This document shows, one piece after another, positions 8,643 through 17,613 of a stretch of DNA of 64,000 bases. Source of the DNA: Falsiroseomonas sp051859025 (lineage in GTDB: Bacteria > Pseudomonadota > Alphaproteobacteria > Acetobacterales > Acetobacteraceae); NCBI RefSeq assembly GCF_051859025.1, contig NZ_JBHYGL010000012.1:390851-454850 (forward strand), in the 5' to 3' direction. The notes under the pieces were generated by a model that saw only the letters and a program-made list of their open reading frames with translations, searched no databases and was not told the origin of the DNA. Within the stretch, counting starts at the first letter, position 1; each line of letters begins with the position of its first letter. The translations under genes and the position numbers were made by a program.

Positions 8643-9989
8643 ATGGCCGCCCGCCCCCCCGACCTCTTCGGCTCTCCCGACCCTGACGCCGACACGGCGC
8701 GCCCCGGCGCGCCCCCCGGCCCGCGCCCGCTCGCCGACCGGCTGCGCCCGAAGGAACTCGGCGAGGTGGCGGGCCAGGATCACCTCGTCGGGGCGGAGGG
8801 CACGCTCTCCGGCATGCTCGCCCGCGGCAGCTTCTCCTCCGTCATCCTCTGGGGGCCGCCCGGGGTGGGGAAGACCACCATTGCGCGGCTGATCGCCCAG
8901 CGCGCCGGCCTGTCCTTCGTCGCCCTCTCCGCGGTGTTTTCGGGCGTCGCCGACCTCAAGCGCGCCTTCGACGAAGCCCGCGCCCGCCGCTCCAACGGCC
9001 GCGGCACCTTGCTGTTCGTGGATGAGATCCACCGCTTCAACCGCGCCCAGCAGGACGGCTTCCTGCCCGTCGTGGAGGACGGCACCGTCACCCTGGTCGG
9101 CGCCACCACGGAAAACCCCTCCTTCGCCCTCAACGGCGCGCTGCTCTCGCGCTGCCAGGTCCTCGTCCTCAAGCGCCTGGACGACGCCGCGCTCCTGCTC
9201 CTGATGGACCGCGCGGAGGCGGAGGAGGATCGGCCGCTCCCGCTCACGCCCGAGGCCCGCGCATCCCTTGCCGGCATGGCCGATGGCGATGGCCGCTACC
9301 TCCTCAACATGGTGGAACAGTTGCTGGCGCTGCCACCCGGAGGAGAGCCGCTCGACCCCGCCGCGCTCGCCGCCCTGCTGGCCAAGCGTGCCGCGCTCTA
9401 TGACAAGGATCGAGAGGAGCACTACAACCTCATCTCCGCGCTCCACAAATCCCTGCGCGGTTCCGACCCCGACGCCGCCCTCTACTGGTTCGCCCGCATG
9501 CTGACCGGCGGCGAGGACCCCCGCTACATCGCCCGCCGCCTGCTGCGCTTCGCCAGCGAGGATGTCGGCATGGCCGATCCGCGCGCGATCCAGATCGCGT
9601 TGGCGGGGTGGGAAGCCTATGAACGGCTCGGCAGCCCGGAGGGCGAACTCAACCTCGCGCAGGTCGTGGTCCACCTGGCGACGGCGCCGAAATCCAACGC
9701 GCTCTACACCGGCTTCAAGGATGCGATGCGCGCGGCGAAGGAGACGGGAAGCCTGATGCCGCCGCCCAACATCCTCAACGCGCCGACGAAGCTGATGAAG
9801 GAACTCGGCTACGGCGACGGCTACGAATACGACCATGACGCGGAGGATGGCTTCTCCGGTGCCGATTACTGGCCACCCGGGATGAAGCCCGCGCGCTTCT
9901 ACCAGCCGACGGAACGCGGCGCGGAAGCGGCCGTCGCCGCGCGGATGGCCGAATGGCAGCGCCTGCGCGCGCGGAAGCGCCGCGGATGA
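8643..9989 (+). CDS. rarA: Replication-associated recombination protein A (AAA+ ATPase)
   Basis: RarA (MgsA) is a clamp-loader-like AAA+ ATPase acting at stalled replication forks. The 448-residue product has Walker A GPPGVGKTT (71-79), Walker B LLFVDEIHR (123-131), sensor 1 GATTENPSF, and the C-terminal tetramerisation domain with YDKDREEHYNLISALHKS and PNILNAPTKLMKELGYG. The N-terminus is a Pro/Asp-rich stretch of about 30 residues. The crcB start overlaps its stop (ATGA). Confidence 0.97.
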   Translation: MAARPPDLFGSPDPDADTARPGAPPGPRPLADRLRPKELGEVAGQDHLVGAEGTLSGMLARGSFSSVILWGPPGVGKTTIARLIAQRAGLSFVALSAVFSGVADLKRAFDEARARRSNGRGTLLFVDEIHRFNRAQQDGFLPVVEDGTVTLVGATTENPSFALNGALLSRCQVLVLKRLDDAALLLLMDRAEAEEDRPLPLTPEARASLAGMADGDGRYLLNMVEQLLALPPGGEPLDPAALAALLAKRAALYDKDREEHYNLISALHKSLRGSDPDAALYWFARMLTGGEDPRYIARRLLRFASEDVGMADPRAIQIALAGWEAYERLGSPEGELNLAQVVVHLATAPKSNALYTGFKDAMRAAKETGSLMPPPNILNAPTKLMKELGYGDGYEYDHDAEDGFSGADYWPPGMKPARFYQPTERGAEAAVAARMAEWQRLRARKRRG

Positions 9990-10345
9990 GGCTGCTGGAC
10001 GTGCTGCTCGTCGCCATCGGCGGCGCCACGGGCTCCGTGCTGCGCTACTGGCTCTCGACCTTGGCCATGACCCATCTCGGCACGGCGTTTCCCTGGGGCA
10101 CGCTGGGCGTGAACATTGCCGGCAGCGCCGCCATCGGCATCGCGGCGGGGCTGGGTCTGCAGGGGGAGGCGAGGCTGCTGCTCGTCACCGGGCTGCTCGG
10201 CGGCTTCACCACCTTTTCCGCCTTCAGCCTGGAAACCGGTGCGCTGTTCGAACGCGCCTGGTGGCTGGGCGCGCTCTACGTACTGGCATCGGTCGGCCTC
10301 GGGCTCGCTGCGTTTGCGGTCTGTTACGCAGCGCTGAAGAAGTAA
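9986..10345 (+). CDS. crcB: Fluoride channel CrcB/Fluc
   Basis: Fluc proteins form dual-topology dimers exporting fluoride through two pores. The 119-residue product has four hydrophobic helices and the family motifs GGATGSVLRYWLS, the pore Asn in GTLGVNIAGS, and GGFTTFSAFSLE with the fluoride-coordinating Phe and Thr/Ser residues. The start at 9986 overlaps the rarA stop and fits the family N-terminus. No fluoride riboswitch can precede it because the upstream sequence is rarA coding. Confidence 0.95.
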   Translation: MRLLDVLLVAIGGATGSVLRYWLSTLAMTHLGTAFPWGTLGVNIAGSAAIGIAAGLGLQGEARLLLVTGLLGGFTTFSAFSLETGALFERAWWLGALYVLASVGLGLAAFAVCYAALKK

Positions 10346-10485
10346 TGGATCAACTGCAAGTAGAAGCCGGCACCCCGGTTCTTTGAACCGCCGTCCGGGC
10401 ACAAGCGGCATTGTCCTGCACACGGGTCGGTGAGTAGAACCATCCCACCCCTGGGGGTCCCAATTTGTTGGAAGGGACCAGCATT

Positions 10486-11394
10486 ATGGCCGACTTCTCC
10501 ACCGTGTTTTTCGACGACTTCAATGGCGGTTCCGTGGACCGCGGCAATTGGCGCACCCTTTATTCCGGTGACTATGGCAACGGCGCCTTTTCCTGGACTC
10601 CGGACCAGGTGAGCGTGCACAACGGCGTCCTTGACGTCTCCATCGAACGCCAGGGCGGCGGCTGGGTTGCCGGCGGCCTGTCCACCATCCCCGACGGCCA
10701 GACCTATGGCTCCTACGAATTCCGAGCGCGGATCGAGGAAGGCCAGGGCACGGCCGGCGTCATCCTCCTCTGGCCCAGCAACAACACCTGGACGGATGAG
10801 GTCGATATCGTCGAAAGCCATCGCGGCGATCGCGAAGGCTTCGCCTTCACCAACCACGGCACCCCGTGGGAGACGCAGTACATCGGCACCGATGTCGCGG
10901 AATGGCACACCTATCGCCTGGACTGGACACCGGGTGAGCTCACGCTCTTCGTCGATGGCCAGCAGGCCGGCCGCATGACGAATGACGTCCCGGACCAGCC
11001 CATGTCCTTCGGCATCCAGGGCCATGTCCTGGCCGACAGCGAATGGTGGTACGGCGGTGGCCCGGATGGCTCGACACCCAGCGAGGTGAATATCGAGGTC
11101 GATTGGGTCCGCGTCTCGGAATACACCCCCGGCCGAGGCGATGGCGCCAGCGCGCCGGCGGCGGCGCCCGCACCGGCACCAGTGGCAGCACCGGTCGTGG
11201 CAGCACCGGTCGTGGCGCCTGTCGCCGCCCCCGTGGTGGACTTCGTCGCCGCTCCCGTGGAGGCCGTCGCCGCCCCCGCGGCTGACCTCGACGACCCCTG
11301 GTCCGCCTTCTGGGTCGACGGCGCGGTCGATTGGGCCGCCGCCGCCGCGCATGTGACCGCCAACCACGCAGCCACCGGCCAATGGTGGATCTGA
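10486..11394 (+). CDS. GH16-family glycoside hydrolase, no N-terminal signal peptide
   Basis: GH16 enzymes cleave beta-glucans and related exopolysaccharides with retention. The 302-residue product has the catalytic signature ExDxxE (E105, D107, E110 in WTDEVDIVES), preceded by YGSYEFRARI and followed by WHTYRLDWTPGELTLFVDG, all standard. It starts MADFSTVFFDDF with no signal peptide. After residue 220 comes an Ala/Pro/Val-rich linker of about 50 residues and a final segment ending DDPWSAFWVDGAVDW...GQWWI. Lack of a Sec signal with a distinct C-terminal tail suggests export by another route, such as type I secretion as for rhizobial ExsH, but no transporter genes are adjacent. GGAAGGGA precedes the ATG. 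Confidence 0.92.
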   Translation: MADFSTVFFDDFNGGSVDRGNWRTLYSGDYGNGAFSWTPDQVSVHNGVLDVSIERQGGGWVAGGLSTIPDGQTYGSYEFRARIEEGQGTAGVILLWPSNNTWTDEVDIVESHRGDREGFAFTNHGTPWETQYIGTDVAEWHTYRLDWTPGELTLFVDGQQAGRMTNDVPDQPMSFGIQGHVLADSEWWYGGGPDGSTPSEVNIEVDWVRVSEYTPGRGDGASAPAAAPAPAPVAAPVVAAPVVAPVAAPVVDFVAAPVEAVAAPAADLDDPWSAFWVDGAVDWAAAAAHVTANHAATGQWWI

Positions 11395-11849
11395 CCCGCG
11401 GTACGCAATGCCCTCTCCCCCCGACGGGGGGAGAGGGTTGGGTGAGGGGCGGCTCGCCCCCCACCAGCCCTGCCCAGGCCGCTGGCGCGGACCTCCATGT
11501 CGGCCGCCGGCTGCGGGAGGCGCGGGTCCAGCGCGGCCTGTCGCTCGCCGAACTCGCAGCCGGGCTCGGTGTCTCCACCCCCCAGGCGCGGAAATACGAG
11601 GCCGGGCGCAACGCTATCCCCGCCACGCGCCTGCCCGCGCTGGCCGCCACGCTGGGCGTCGATCTCGGCTTCTTCTTCGAAGGCCTGCACACGGAACAGC
11701 GCGCGGGCCCCTATCGCCCGATGCTGCCGACCCGCCCGCGGATGCTGCTGGACCTGGTCCGTGCCTCCGACGCGCTGCCGGAAGCGGGCCTCGCCGCGCT
11801 GCTGGCCGCCGCGCGGGCCTTTGCAGGACCAGGCGGCGCGGCGGAATAG
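11382..11849 (+). CDS. XRE-family helix-turn-helix regulator
   Basis: The product has a clear Cro/CI-type helix-turn-helix: GRRLREARVQRGLSLAELAA then GLGVSTPQARKYEAGRNAIP, followed by RLPALAATLGVDLGFFFEGL. The C-terminal 60 residues are not recognised. The start is uncertain: ATG 11382 lies inside the end of the GH16 gene, and GTG 11442 is the other candidate; either way the first residues are encoded by the palindromic GC repeat at 11411-11449. The regulator may control the neighbouring glycanase, which is inference from position only. Confidence 0.8.
   Translation: MVDLTRGTQCPLPPTGGEGWVRGGSPPTSPAQAAGADLHVGRRLREARVQRGLSLAELAAGLGVSTPQARKYEAGRNAIPATRLPALAATLGVDLGFFFEGLHTEQRAGPYRPMLPTRPRMLLDLVRASDALPEAGLAALLAAARAFAGPGGAAE
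11411..11449 (+). repeat. Palindromic GC-rich repeat, copy 1
   Basis: CCCTCTCCCCCC-GA-CGGGGGGAGAGGG followed by TTGGGTGAGGGG. The same design (CCCTC...GAGGG then a GGGT-GAGGG or GGGTGGGGG tail) recurs at 15478, 29023, 63290 and 63541. This copy is unusual in overlapping the apparent 5' end of the XRE gene. Confidence 0.85.
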
Positions 11850-11894
11850 CCGCCACGCGTGCGGCGCGCTGGCTTCGTGCTACACCCCGCCATC

Positions 11895-12878
11895 ATGACC
11901 GTTCAGCTCAAGACCGTCTCGACCGACGAGAACGACACCCGCCTCGACCGCTGGCTGAAGCGCCACGTCCCGACGCTGACCCAGGGCGCGCTGCAGAAGA
12001 TGCTGCGCACCGGCCAGATCCGGGTGGAGGGCAAGCGCGCGGAAGCCAACACCCGCCTCCTCGCCGGCCAGGAAGTCCGCATCCCGCCCATCGCGGAAAA
12101 CCCGCTGGCCAAGCTGCCCCGCGCGCCGAAGCCGGTGGATGAACGGGACGCCAAGGCGCTGGAGCGCATGGTCATCTACAAGGACCATGAGGTCCTGGTG
12201 ATCGACAAGCCGCATGGCCTGCCCGTCCAGGGCGGCCCCAACATTACCAAGCACCTCGACGGCATGCTCGATGCCCTGAAGTTCGAGGCCGAGGACCGCC
12301 CCCGCCTGGTCCATCGGCTGGACCGCGACACATCGGGCGTGATGGTCCTGGCCCGCACCGTGGGCAGCGCCGCGAAGCTGGCCGCCGCCTTCCGCGGCCG
12401 CGACGTGGAGAAGACCTACTGGGCCATCGTCATCGGCGAACCCACGCCCCCCGCCGGGCTGATCGAGATGGCGCTGACCCGCACCGGCGGCCCGCGCGGC
12501 GAACGCACCGTCCCGGCGGAACCCGGGGACCGCAACGCCGCCCGCGCCAGCACCGATTTCCGCATCCTGGACGCGGTGCGCCGCCGCGCCGCCTGGCTGG
12601 AGATGAAGCCCCATACCGGCCGCACTCACCAGCTTCGCGTCCACGCCGCGGAGGCCCTGGGCTGCCCCATCCTGGGCGATGGCAAGTATGGAGGCACCGC
12701 CGCGCATCTGGACGGGCTGCCCAACCAACTCCACCTCCACGCCCGCGCGCTGCGCCTGCCCCATCCCGCGGGCGGGATGCTGGAGGTGGCGGCGCCGCTT
12801 CCGCCCCATATGAAGGAAAGCTTCGGCTTCCTGGGGTTCGAGGTGCCGCGCACGCCGAAGGCACGGCGCACCGCCTGA
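11895..12878 (+). CDS. rluC: Large-subunit rRNA pseudouridine synthase, RluC/RluD type
   Basis: RluC isomerises uridines (955, 2504, 2580 in E. coli numbering) of 23S rRNA. The 327-residue product has an N-terminal S4 RNA-binding domain (RLDRWLKRHVPTLTQGALQK) and the catalytic signature HRLDRDTSGVMVLAR containing the nucleophilic Asp, then KPHTGRTHQLRVH. The start at 11895 (MTVQLKTV) fits the family; an in-frame ATG 12 codons upstream is less likely. RluC rather than RluD is favoured by the short N-terminus, but specificity is inferred. Confidence 0.93.
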   Translation: MTVQLKTVSTDENDTRLDRWLKRHVPTLTQGALQKMLRTGQIRVEGKRAEANTRLLAGQEVRIPPIAENPLAKLPRAPKPVDERDAKALERMVIYKDHEVLVIDKPHGLPVQGGPNITKHLDGMLDALKFEAEDRPRLVHRLDRDTSGVMVLARTVGSAAKLAAAFRGRDVEKTYWAIVIGEPTPPAGLIEMALTRTGGPRGERTVPAEPGDRNAARASTDFRILDAVRRRAAWLEMKPHTGRTHQLRVHAAEALGCPILGDGKYGGTAAHLDGLPNQLHLHARALRLPHPAGGMLEVAAPLPPHMKESFGFLGFEVPRTPKARRTA

Positions 12879-12927
12879 ACGATTTCCCACTGGGGCGTTG
12901 AAGCCGGCAAACCGGGAGCTTTCTTCA

Positions 12928-15471
12928 GTGTCCGACACGCCATCTCCAACGATCCCCCAAAAGCGCCGTTGGCCCTGGGTGGCGCTCGCCGTCGTCGTCG
13001 CGCTGCCCGTCGCCGCCGCCGGCGCCGCCTATGTGCTGTTGGACGCGGAGACGCTTCGCCCCCGCCTGGTCGCCGCCGTCGAACAGGCGACCGGACGGCA
13101 GTTCGAGGTCGGCGCGATGCGCCTCGCCCTCTCGCTCCGCCCGACCGTCGAACTGCGCGACATCACGCTGGCGAATGGCGAGGGCTTCAGCCGCCCCGCC
13201 ATGCTGACGGCGAAGCGGATGGAGGTGCAGGCCGCGCTCCTCCCCCTGCTGTCCCGCCGGGTCGAGATCGCCCGCCTGGTGGTGGAGGAGCCGGACCTCC
13301 TCCTCGAAACCCGGGCCGATGGCCGCGCCAACTGGGAGTTCGAACGCGCCGCGACCCCCACCCCCGGCGCACCCGCCAGCCCCGCCACGCCCCGCCAGCC
13401 CCTGCAACTCGCCGTCGATTCGCTCCGGGTGGAACGCGGCACCATCACCTGGCGGGATGCCCGCCCTTCCGGCCGGACGGAGACCATCGGCATCCCGGCC
13501 ATCGAGGCCGCCGCCCCCCTGGCCGGGCCGCTCCGCGCCAATGGCCAGCTGGCGGTTCGCGGCCAGGCCGTGACCCTCGTCTTCCAGGGCGGCGCCCTTG
13601 CCGCCTTCGGCGCGGCGGAGCCCTGGCCGATCGATGCGACCGTCGGCGCGGCGGGCGCGGAGGCCCGCCTGCGCGGCACCATCGCCGCCGGCCAGGCCTG
13701 GACGGCCCAGGTGGAAGCCCGCAGCGCGGACCTCACGCGCCTCGCCCCCCTGATGCCGGATGTGCCCCTGCCGCCGCTGCGCGACGTGGCGGCCGCCGGC
13801 GCCGCGACCGGCACGGGCGGCACGCTCGCCAGCCTCACCGGCCTCAGCCTGCGCATCGGCGATTCCGACCTTTCCACCCTGCGACCCGGCCTTCGCCTGG
13901 CCAGCGCGACTCTGGCGGCGGACCGTCCCGACGCCCCGATAGCGATCCAGGCGGAAGCGCGCCTGGCCGAGCGGCCGCTGCGCCTGTCGGGCCGCCTCGG
14001 CACCCCCGCCCAGATCACCGGCCAGGCGCCGGGCCCGCTGCCCGTCGATCTGCGCGTCGAAACCACCGGCGCCTTCGCCACCGTCGCGGGCCGCATCGCC
14101 GATCCGCGCGCGCTGGCGGGCGTGGACCTCGCCTTGGGGGCGGAGGTCGCGGACCTCGCCAGCCTGTCGCCCTTGGCCGGCACGGCGCTGCCGCCGATCC
14201 GGGAGCTGAAGGTCGCGACACAACTGGCCGAACGCACCGCGGGATTCGCGGGCGGGGCGCATCTGCGCGCGCTGCGCCTCTCCTCCTCCGCTGGCGAGGC
14301 TTCGGGCGAACTGGCGCTGGTGGTGGGGGAGCGCCCGGGGATCACCGGCCGCCTGTCCTCCCCGCGCCTCGACCTCGACGCGCTCCGCGCCGTCGCGGCG
14401 CCCGCCAGCGGTGCGAGCGCCGCCCCCGGCGCCGCACCCGCGCCCGCCGCGGCGCCGGGCCGCGTCATCCCCGATATCGCGCTGCCCATGGCGGCGCTGC
14501 GCGTGATGGATGCCGATCTGCGGGTCGAGGTCGCGGCGCTGACGCTGAACGGCCAGGCCTGGCGCCAGGTGGTGCTGCCGCTGAAGATCGATGCCGGGCG
14601 CGGCGGCATCGCCGGGGCCAGCGCGGAAACACCCGCCGGCCCGATTCGCCTCGACCTCTCCGCCGATGCGCGCGCCGCCACGCCGACGCTCCGCCTTGCC
14701 GCCCGTTCGCCGGGCCTCGACCTCGTGGCGCTCCAGGCCATGGCCGGCCAGCCCAACCGCCTGTCCGGCCGGGCGGAGCTGGACGTCGACCTGCGTGGCC
14801 AGGGCAACGGGCTGCGCCAGGTCGCCGCCACGCTCACCGGCCATCTCGGCATGGCCATGCTGGGTGGCCATGCGGAGCCCGCGCTGGTCCAGCCCATCCA
14901 GGCCGCGCTGCGCGAAAGGGTGCCGGTTCTGCCGCCGCTGCCCAACCGCCTGCCCATTGAATGCATCGCCATCCGCGCCGATGCCGAAGGCGGTGTCGCG
15001 CGGCTTTCCACCCTGCTGCTGGACAGCCCCGCCGCCAAGGTCGCGGGCACCGGCACCATAAACCTGGCCGACGAAGCCCTCGCGCTGCGCATGCTGCACG
15101 ATGTCCGCGCCGCCGGGGCGGAGGTGCGGGTTTCCGCCGAGCTCGGCGGCACGCTGGCCAACCCCGCCTATCGCGGCGTGCGGGCGGAGAATGTGGCGGC
15201 GGTGCTGGGCAACCTCGCCGGGCAGGTGGGCGGCGACCTCGGCGCCGTGCTCGGCGCGCTCGCCCCGCGCGGCAACAACGCCGCCCGCCCGGCGCCCCTG
15301 CCGGATTGCGGCCCGGCCCTGACCGCCGCGCGCGGGGGCCGCGAAGGCGCCGTCCCCGCCCCGCGCCCCGCCCCGGAAGCCGCCCCACAGGCAGCCCCCC
15401 AGGCCGCACCCGAACGCCGCCCCGGCATCCCCCAGCCCGCCGACCTGCTGCGCGGGTTGTTCGGCCGCTGA
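12928..15471 (+). CDS. AsmA-family inner-membrane-anchored protein
   Basis: AsmA-like proteins are anchored in the inner membrane, extend through the periplasm, and are related to lipid-transport bridge proteins. The product (847 residues from GTG 12928) has an N-terminal basic stretch and one membrane helix (WPWVALAVVVALPVAAAG), the AsmA N-terminal block LRPRLVAAVEQATGRQFEVG and ISLxLRPTVELRDITLANGEGF, and the C-terminal AsmA_2-like part with ARLSTLLLDSPAAKVAGTGT. A Pro/Ala-rich tail follows. TTG 12898 is an alternative start; GTG was preferred for the GGGAG upstream. Confidence 0.88.
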   Translation: MSDTPSPTIPQKRRWPWVALAVVVALPVAAAGAAYVLLDAETLRPRLVAAVEQATGRQFEVGAMRLALSLRPTVELRDITLANGEGFSRPAMLTAKRMEVQAALLPLLSRRVEIARLVVEEPDLLLETRADGRANWEFERAATPTPGAPASPATPRQPLQLAVDSLRVERGTITWRDARPSGRTETIGIPAIEAAAPLAGPLRANGQLAVRGQAVTLVFQGGALAAFGAAEPWPIDATVGAAGAEARLRGTIAAGQAWTAQVEARSADLTRLAPLMPDVPLPPLRDVAAAGAATGTGGTLASLTGLSLRIGDSDLSTLRPGLRLASATLAADRPDAPIAIQAEARLAERPLRLSGRLGTPAQITGQAPGPLPVDLRVETTGAFATVAGRIADPRALAGVDLALGAEVADLASLSPLAGTALPPIRELKVATQLAERTAGFAGGAHLRALRLSSSAGEASGELALVVGERPGITGRLSSPRLDLDALRAVAAPASGASAAPGAAPAPAAAPGRVIPDIALPMAALRVMDADLRVEVAALTLNGQAWRQVVLPLKIDAGRGGIAGASAETPAGPIRLDLSADARAATPTLRLAARSPGLDLVALQAMAGQPNRLSGRAELDVDLRGQGNGLRQVAATLTGHLGMAMLGGHAEPALVQPIQAALRERVPVLPPLPNRLPIECIAIRADAEGGVARLSTLLLDSPAAKVAGTGTINLADEALALRMLHDVRAAGAEVRVSAELGGTLANPAYRGVRAENVAAVLGNLAGQVGGDLGAVLGALAPRGNNAARPAPLPDCGPALTAARGGREGAVPAPRPAPEAAPQAAPQAAPERRPGIPQPADLLRGLFGR

Positions 15472-15477
15472 CGAAAA

Positions 15478-15518
15478 CTCCCTCCCCCGCGCTTGCGGGG
15501 GAGGGTGGGGGTGGGGGA
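15478..15518 (+). repeat. Palindromic GC-rich repeat, copy 2
   Basis: CTCCCTCCCCCGC-GCTT-GCGGGGGAGGG plus a GTGGGGGTGGGGG tail, seven bases after the AsmA stop. The core is identical to copy 5 at 63541. Confidence 0.85.
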
Positions 15519-15552
15519 TATCGGAGCCAAGCTGAAACGGGAGACGAACGCG

Positions 15553-16251
15553 ATGGACCTCGGCCGAGTCCTCGGTGCCCTGCTCGGCGGTGCCGCCGCG
15601 CCGCCCCGGCGTCGCCGCCGCGCCGCGCCTTCCATCCTGGGTGGCCGCGGCACCTCCAACCAGCTGGGCCGCATCCTCGGCGCCGCGGCCGCGACGGCGA
15701 TCGAATCGATGATGCGCAACAGCCAGCGCGCCCCCGAACCCGCCCCCCGGGAGGCCGCCCGCCCCGCGCCCCGCCCGGTGCGGGACGTGCAGTCCGGCCC
15801 CTGGTCGCAGCAAGCCGAGCCGCGCCGCATGCCCACCACCGGCGCCTCCCCCTGGAACCGCCCGGCCGAGGCCGCGGCGCCGGAGCCCGAGCCGCTGGGC
15901 GCCGAGGATGCCGAATCCCTCCTCCTCATCCGCGCCATGATCGCCGCCGCCAAGGCCGATGGCGCCGTGGATGCGACGGAGCGCCGCGCCATCGCCGAAC
16001 AGCTGGACGCCGCCGGGCTGGAGGCCGATGAACGCGACTTCGTCCTGGCCGATTTCGACAAGCCCCTGGCGCCGGAAGCCCTGGCAAAGCAGGCGACGGA
16101 CCCGATGCTGCGCGCCCGCCTCTACGCCGCCGCCGTCGCCGCGATGGGGGAGATCACGCCGCCGGAGCGCGATTGGCTCGACCGCCTGGCCAAGGCCATG
16201 AAGCTGGACCGCGCCGCCGCCGCGGCCATCGAGGAAAGGTTGCAGGGATGA
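15553..16251 (+). CDS. DUF533 (TerB-fold) protein
   Basis: The 232-residue product begins MDLGRVLGALLGGAA, has a very basic patch and an AAAATAIESMM segment, a Pro/Ala-rich middle, and a C-terminal helical domain (SLLLIRAMIAAAKADGAVDA through DWLDRLAKAMKLDRAA) typical of DUF533/YebE proteins, which resemble the tellurite-resistance TerB fold. Function is unknown. The following acyl-CoA dehydrogenase-like gene starts within its stop (ATGA). Confidence 0.85.
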   Translation: MDLGRVLGALLGGAAAPPRRRRRAAPSILGGRGTSNQLGRILGAAAATAIESMMRNSQRAPEPAPREAARPAPRPVRDVQSGPWSQQAEPRRMPTTGASPWNRPAEAAAPEPEPLGAEDAESLLLIRAMIAAAKADGAVDATERRAIAEQLDAAGLEADERDFVLADFDKPLAPEALAKQATDPMLRARLYAAAVAAMGEITPPERDWLDRLAKAMKLDRAAAAAIEERLQG

Positions 16252-17501
16252 ACGCCCCCCACGGATCGACGGACGGTCTGACGAAGGAACAGGCCGCGCT
16301 GCGCGACCGCGCCCGTGAAGTGGCGCGCGAAGCCGCCGCCCAGGCCGCCGAGACCGACCGTTCCGGCCAATACCCCTGGCCCATGGTCCGCCGCATGACC
16401 GAGGCCGGCTTCATGGGTCTGACCATCCCGCGCGAATGGGGCGGGCCGGGCGGGTCCGTGATGGATGCGGTGCTGGTGGTGGAGGAATTCTCCAAGGCCT
16501 GCGCCGTCTCCGGCCGCATCGCGGTGGAGGCCAATATGGGCGCGGTCGGCGCCATCATGGCCTATGGGACGGAGGCGCAGAAGAAGCTCGCGGCCGGCAT
16601 CGTCCTGGCCGGCGACAAGCCCGCCATCTGCATCACGGAACCCGAGGCCGGCTCCGCCGCGACGGAAATGGCCACCACCGCCGTGAAGCGCGGCGACCGC
16701 TGGATCATCAACGGGTCCAAGACCTGGATCACCGGCGGCGGCGTCTCCCGCCTCCACCTCATCTTCGCGCGGGTCGTCGAGGATGGGGAGTTCAAGGGAA
16801 TCGGCGGCTTCATCGTCGTCCGCAACGGGGAAGGGGACCCCGCCGGCCTGGTGGTGAAGCGCCGCATCCCGTCGCTGGGCCTCTGCGGGATGCCGGAGGC
16901 GGAACTGGAATTCCACGACCTGCCCGTGGCGGATGACATGGTGCTGCGCGCGCCTGGCGGCTGGCAGCGCGGCTTCGGCCGGCTGATCGATGCCTATAAC
17001 GGCCAGCGCGTCGGCGCCGCGACCGTGGCGCTCGGCCTGGCCGCCGGCGCGCATGACCACGCTTTGGCCCGGGCCGGGGACCGCCGGCAATTCGGCCGAC
17101 CCATCGCGGAATTCCAGGGACTCGGCTGGTTGCTGGCCGACATGTCGATCGAGCTGGAGGCCGCTCGCGCCCTTATCCACCGCGCCGCCCGCAGCGCCGG
17201 CCCGGCCGGCTTCCCGGACCGGCTCGCCGCCGCCCAGGCCAAGGTTTTTGCGAGCGAGATGGCCATCCGCGTCACCAACTCGGCGCTGCAGGTCTGGGGC
17301 GCTGCCGGGTATTCGAAGGACAACCCGATGGAGCGCTACCTGCGGGATGCGCGCATGTTCGCCATTGCCGGCGGCACGGCGCAGGTGCTGCGGAACCAGG
17401 TGGCGGAGCAGATCCTGGGGCGGAAGCTGCCGCAGACGCGGGATGGCTGGCTGAAGCTGATTGCGCAGGAACAATCGGCGGGGAAGCTGGCGGCGGATTG
17501 A
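16248..17501 (+). CDS. Acyl-CoA dehydrogenase-like flavoprotein lacking the usual catalytic Glu
   Basis: The 417-residue product has the ACAD fold markers: AICITEPEAGSAATEM, WIINGSKTWITGG, RQFGRPIAEFQGL, and the C-terminal WGAAGYSKDNPMERYLRDAR. Where most family members have IYEGT with the catalytic Glu, this protein reads IAGGT, and the alternative Glu position used by isovaleryl-CoA dehydrogenases is not obvious in LIDAYNGQRVGA. Loss of that base is known in 3-sulfinopropanoyl-CoA desulfinases, which this sequence could be; that assignment is inference. Start ATG overlaps the DUF533 stop. It ends before a dense hairpin cluster. Confidence 0.88.
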   Translation: MNAPHGSTDGLTKEQAALRDRAREVAREAAAQAAETDRSGQYPWPMVRRMTEAGFMGLTIPREWGGPGGSVMDAVLVVEEFSKACAVSGRIAVEANMGAVGAIMAYGTEAQKKLAAGIVLAGDKPAICITEPEAGSAATEMATTAVKRGDRWIINGSKTWITGGGVSRLHLIFARVVEDGEFKGIGGFIVVRNGEGDPAGLVVKRRIPSLGLCGMPEAELEFHDLPVADDMVLRAPGGWQRGFGRLIDAYNGQRVGAATVALGLAAGAHDHALARAGDRRQFGRPIAEFQGLGWLLADMSIELEAARALIHRAARSAGPAGFPDRLAAAQAKVFASEMAIRVTNSALQVWGAAGYSKDNPMERYLRDARMFAIAGGTAQVLRNQVAEQILGRKLPQTRDGWLKLIAQEQSAGKLAAD

Positions 17502-17517
17502 GGGTGGCCCGGGGGGA

Positions 17518-17610
17518 GCCGCCCCCCTGCACCAGTGGGTTCAAGCAGGGGGCGCCGCCCCCCTGCACCAGTGGGTTCAAGCAGGGGGGGGCGCCGCCCC
17601 CCTGCACCCC
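17518..17610 (+). repeat. Tandem 36-39 bp direct repeat
   Basis: The unit GCCGCCCCCCTGCACCAGTG continuing GGTTCAAGCAGGGGG occurs at 17518 and 17554, and a third, truncated copy starts at 17593. Each unit itself contains complementary C-rich and G-rich ends (CCCCCTGC...GCAGGGGG). Confidence 0.85.
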
Positions 17611-17613
17611 CGG

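Noticed and set aside
9900..9985. Fluoride riboswitch looked for upstream of crcB.
   Set aside because: The region is rarA coding sequence and crcB is translationally coupled to it.
12925..15813. Long open frame (962 codons) on the minus strand opposite the AsmA gene.
   Set aside because: It is a frame shadow caused by high GC at third positions; its product is low-complexity Arg/Gly/Ala/Asp and matches no family.
17518..17610. Regular repeats considered as a CRISPR array.
   Set aside because: The units are contiguous with no spacers, and there are no cas genes.
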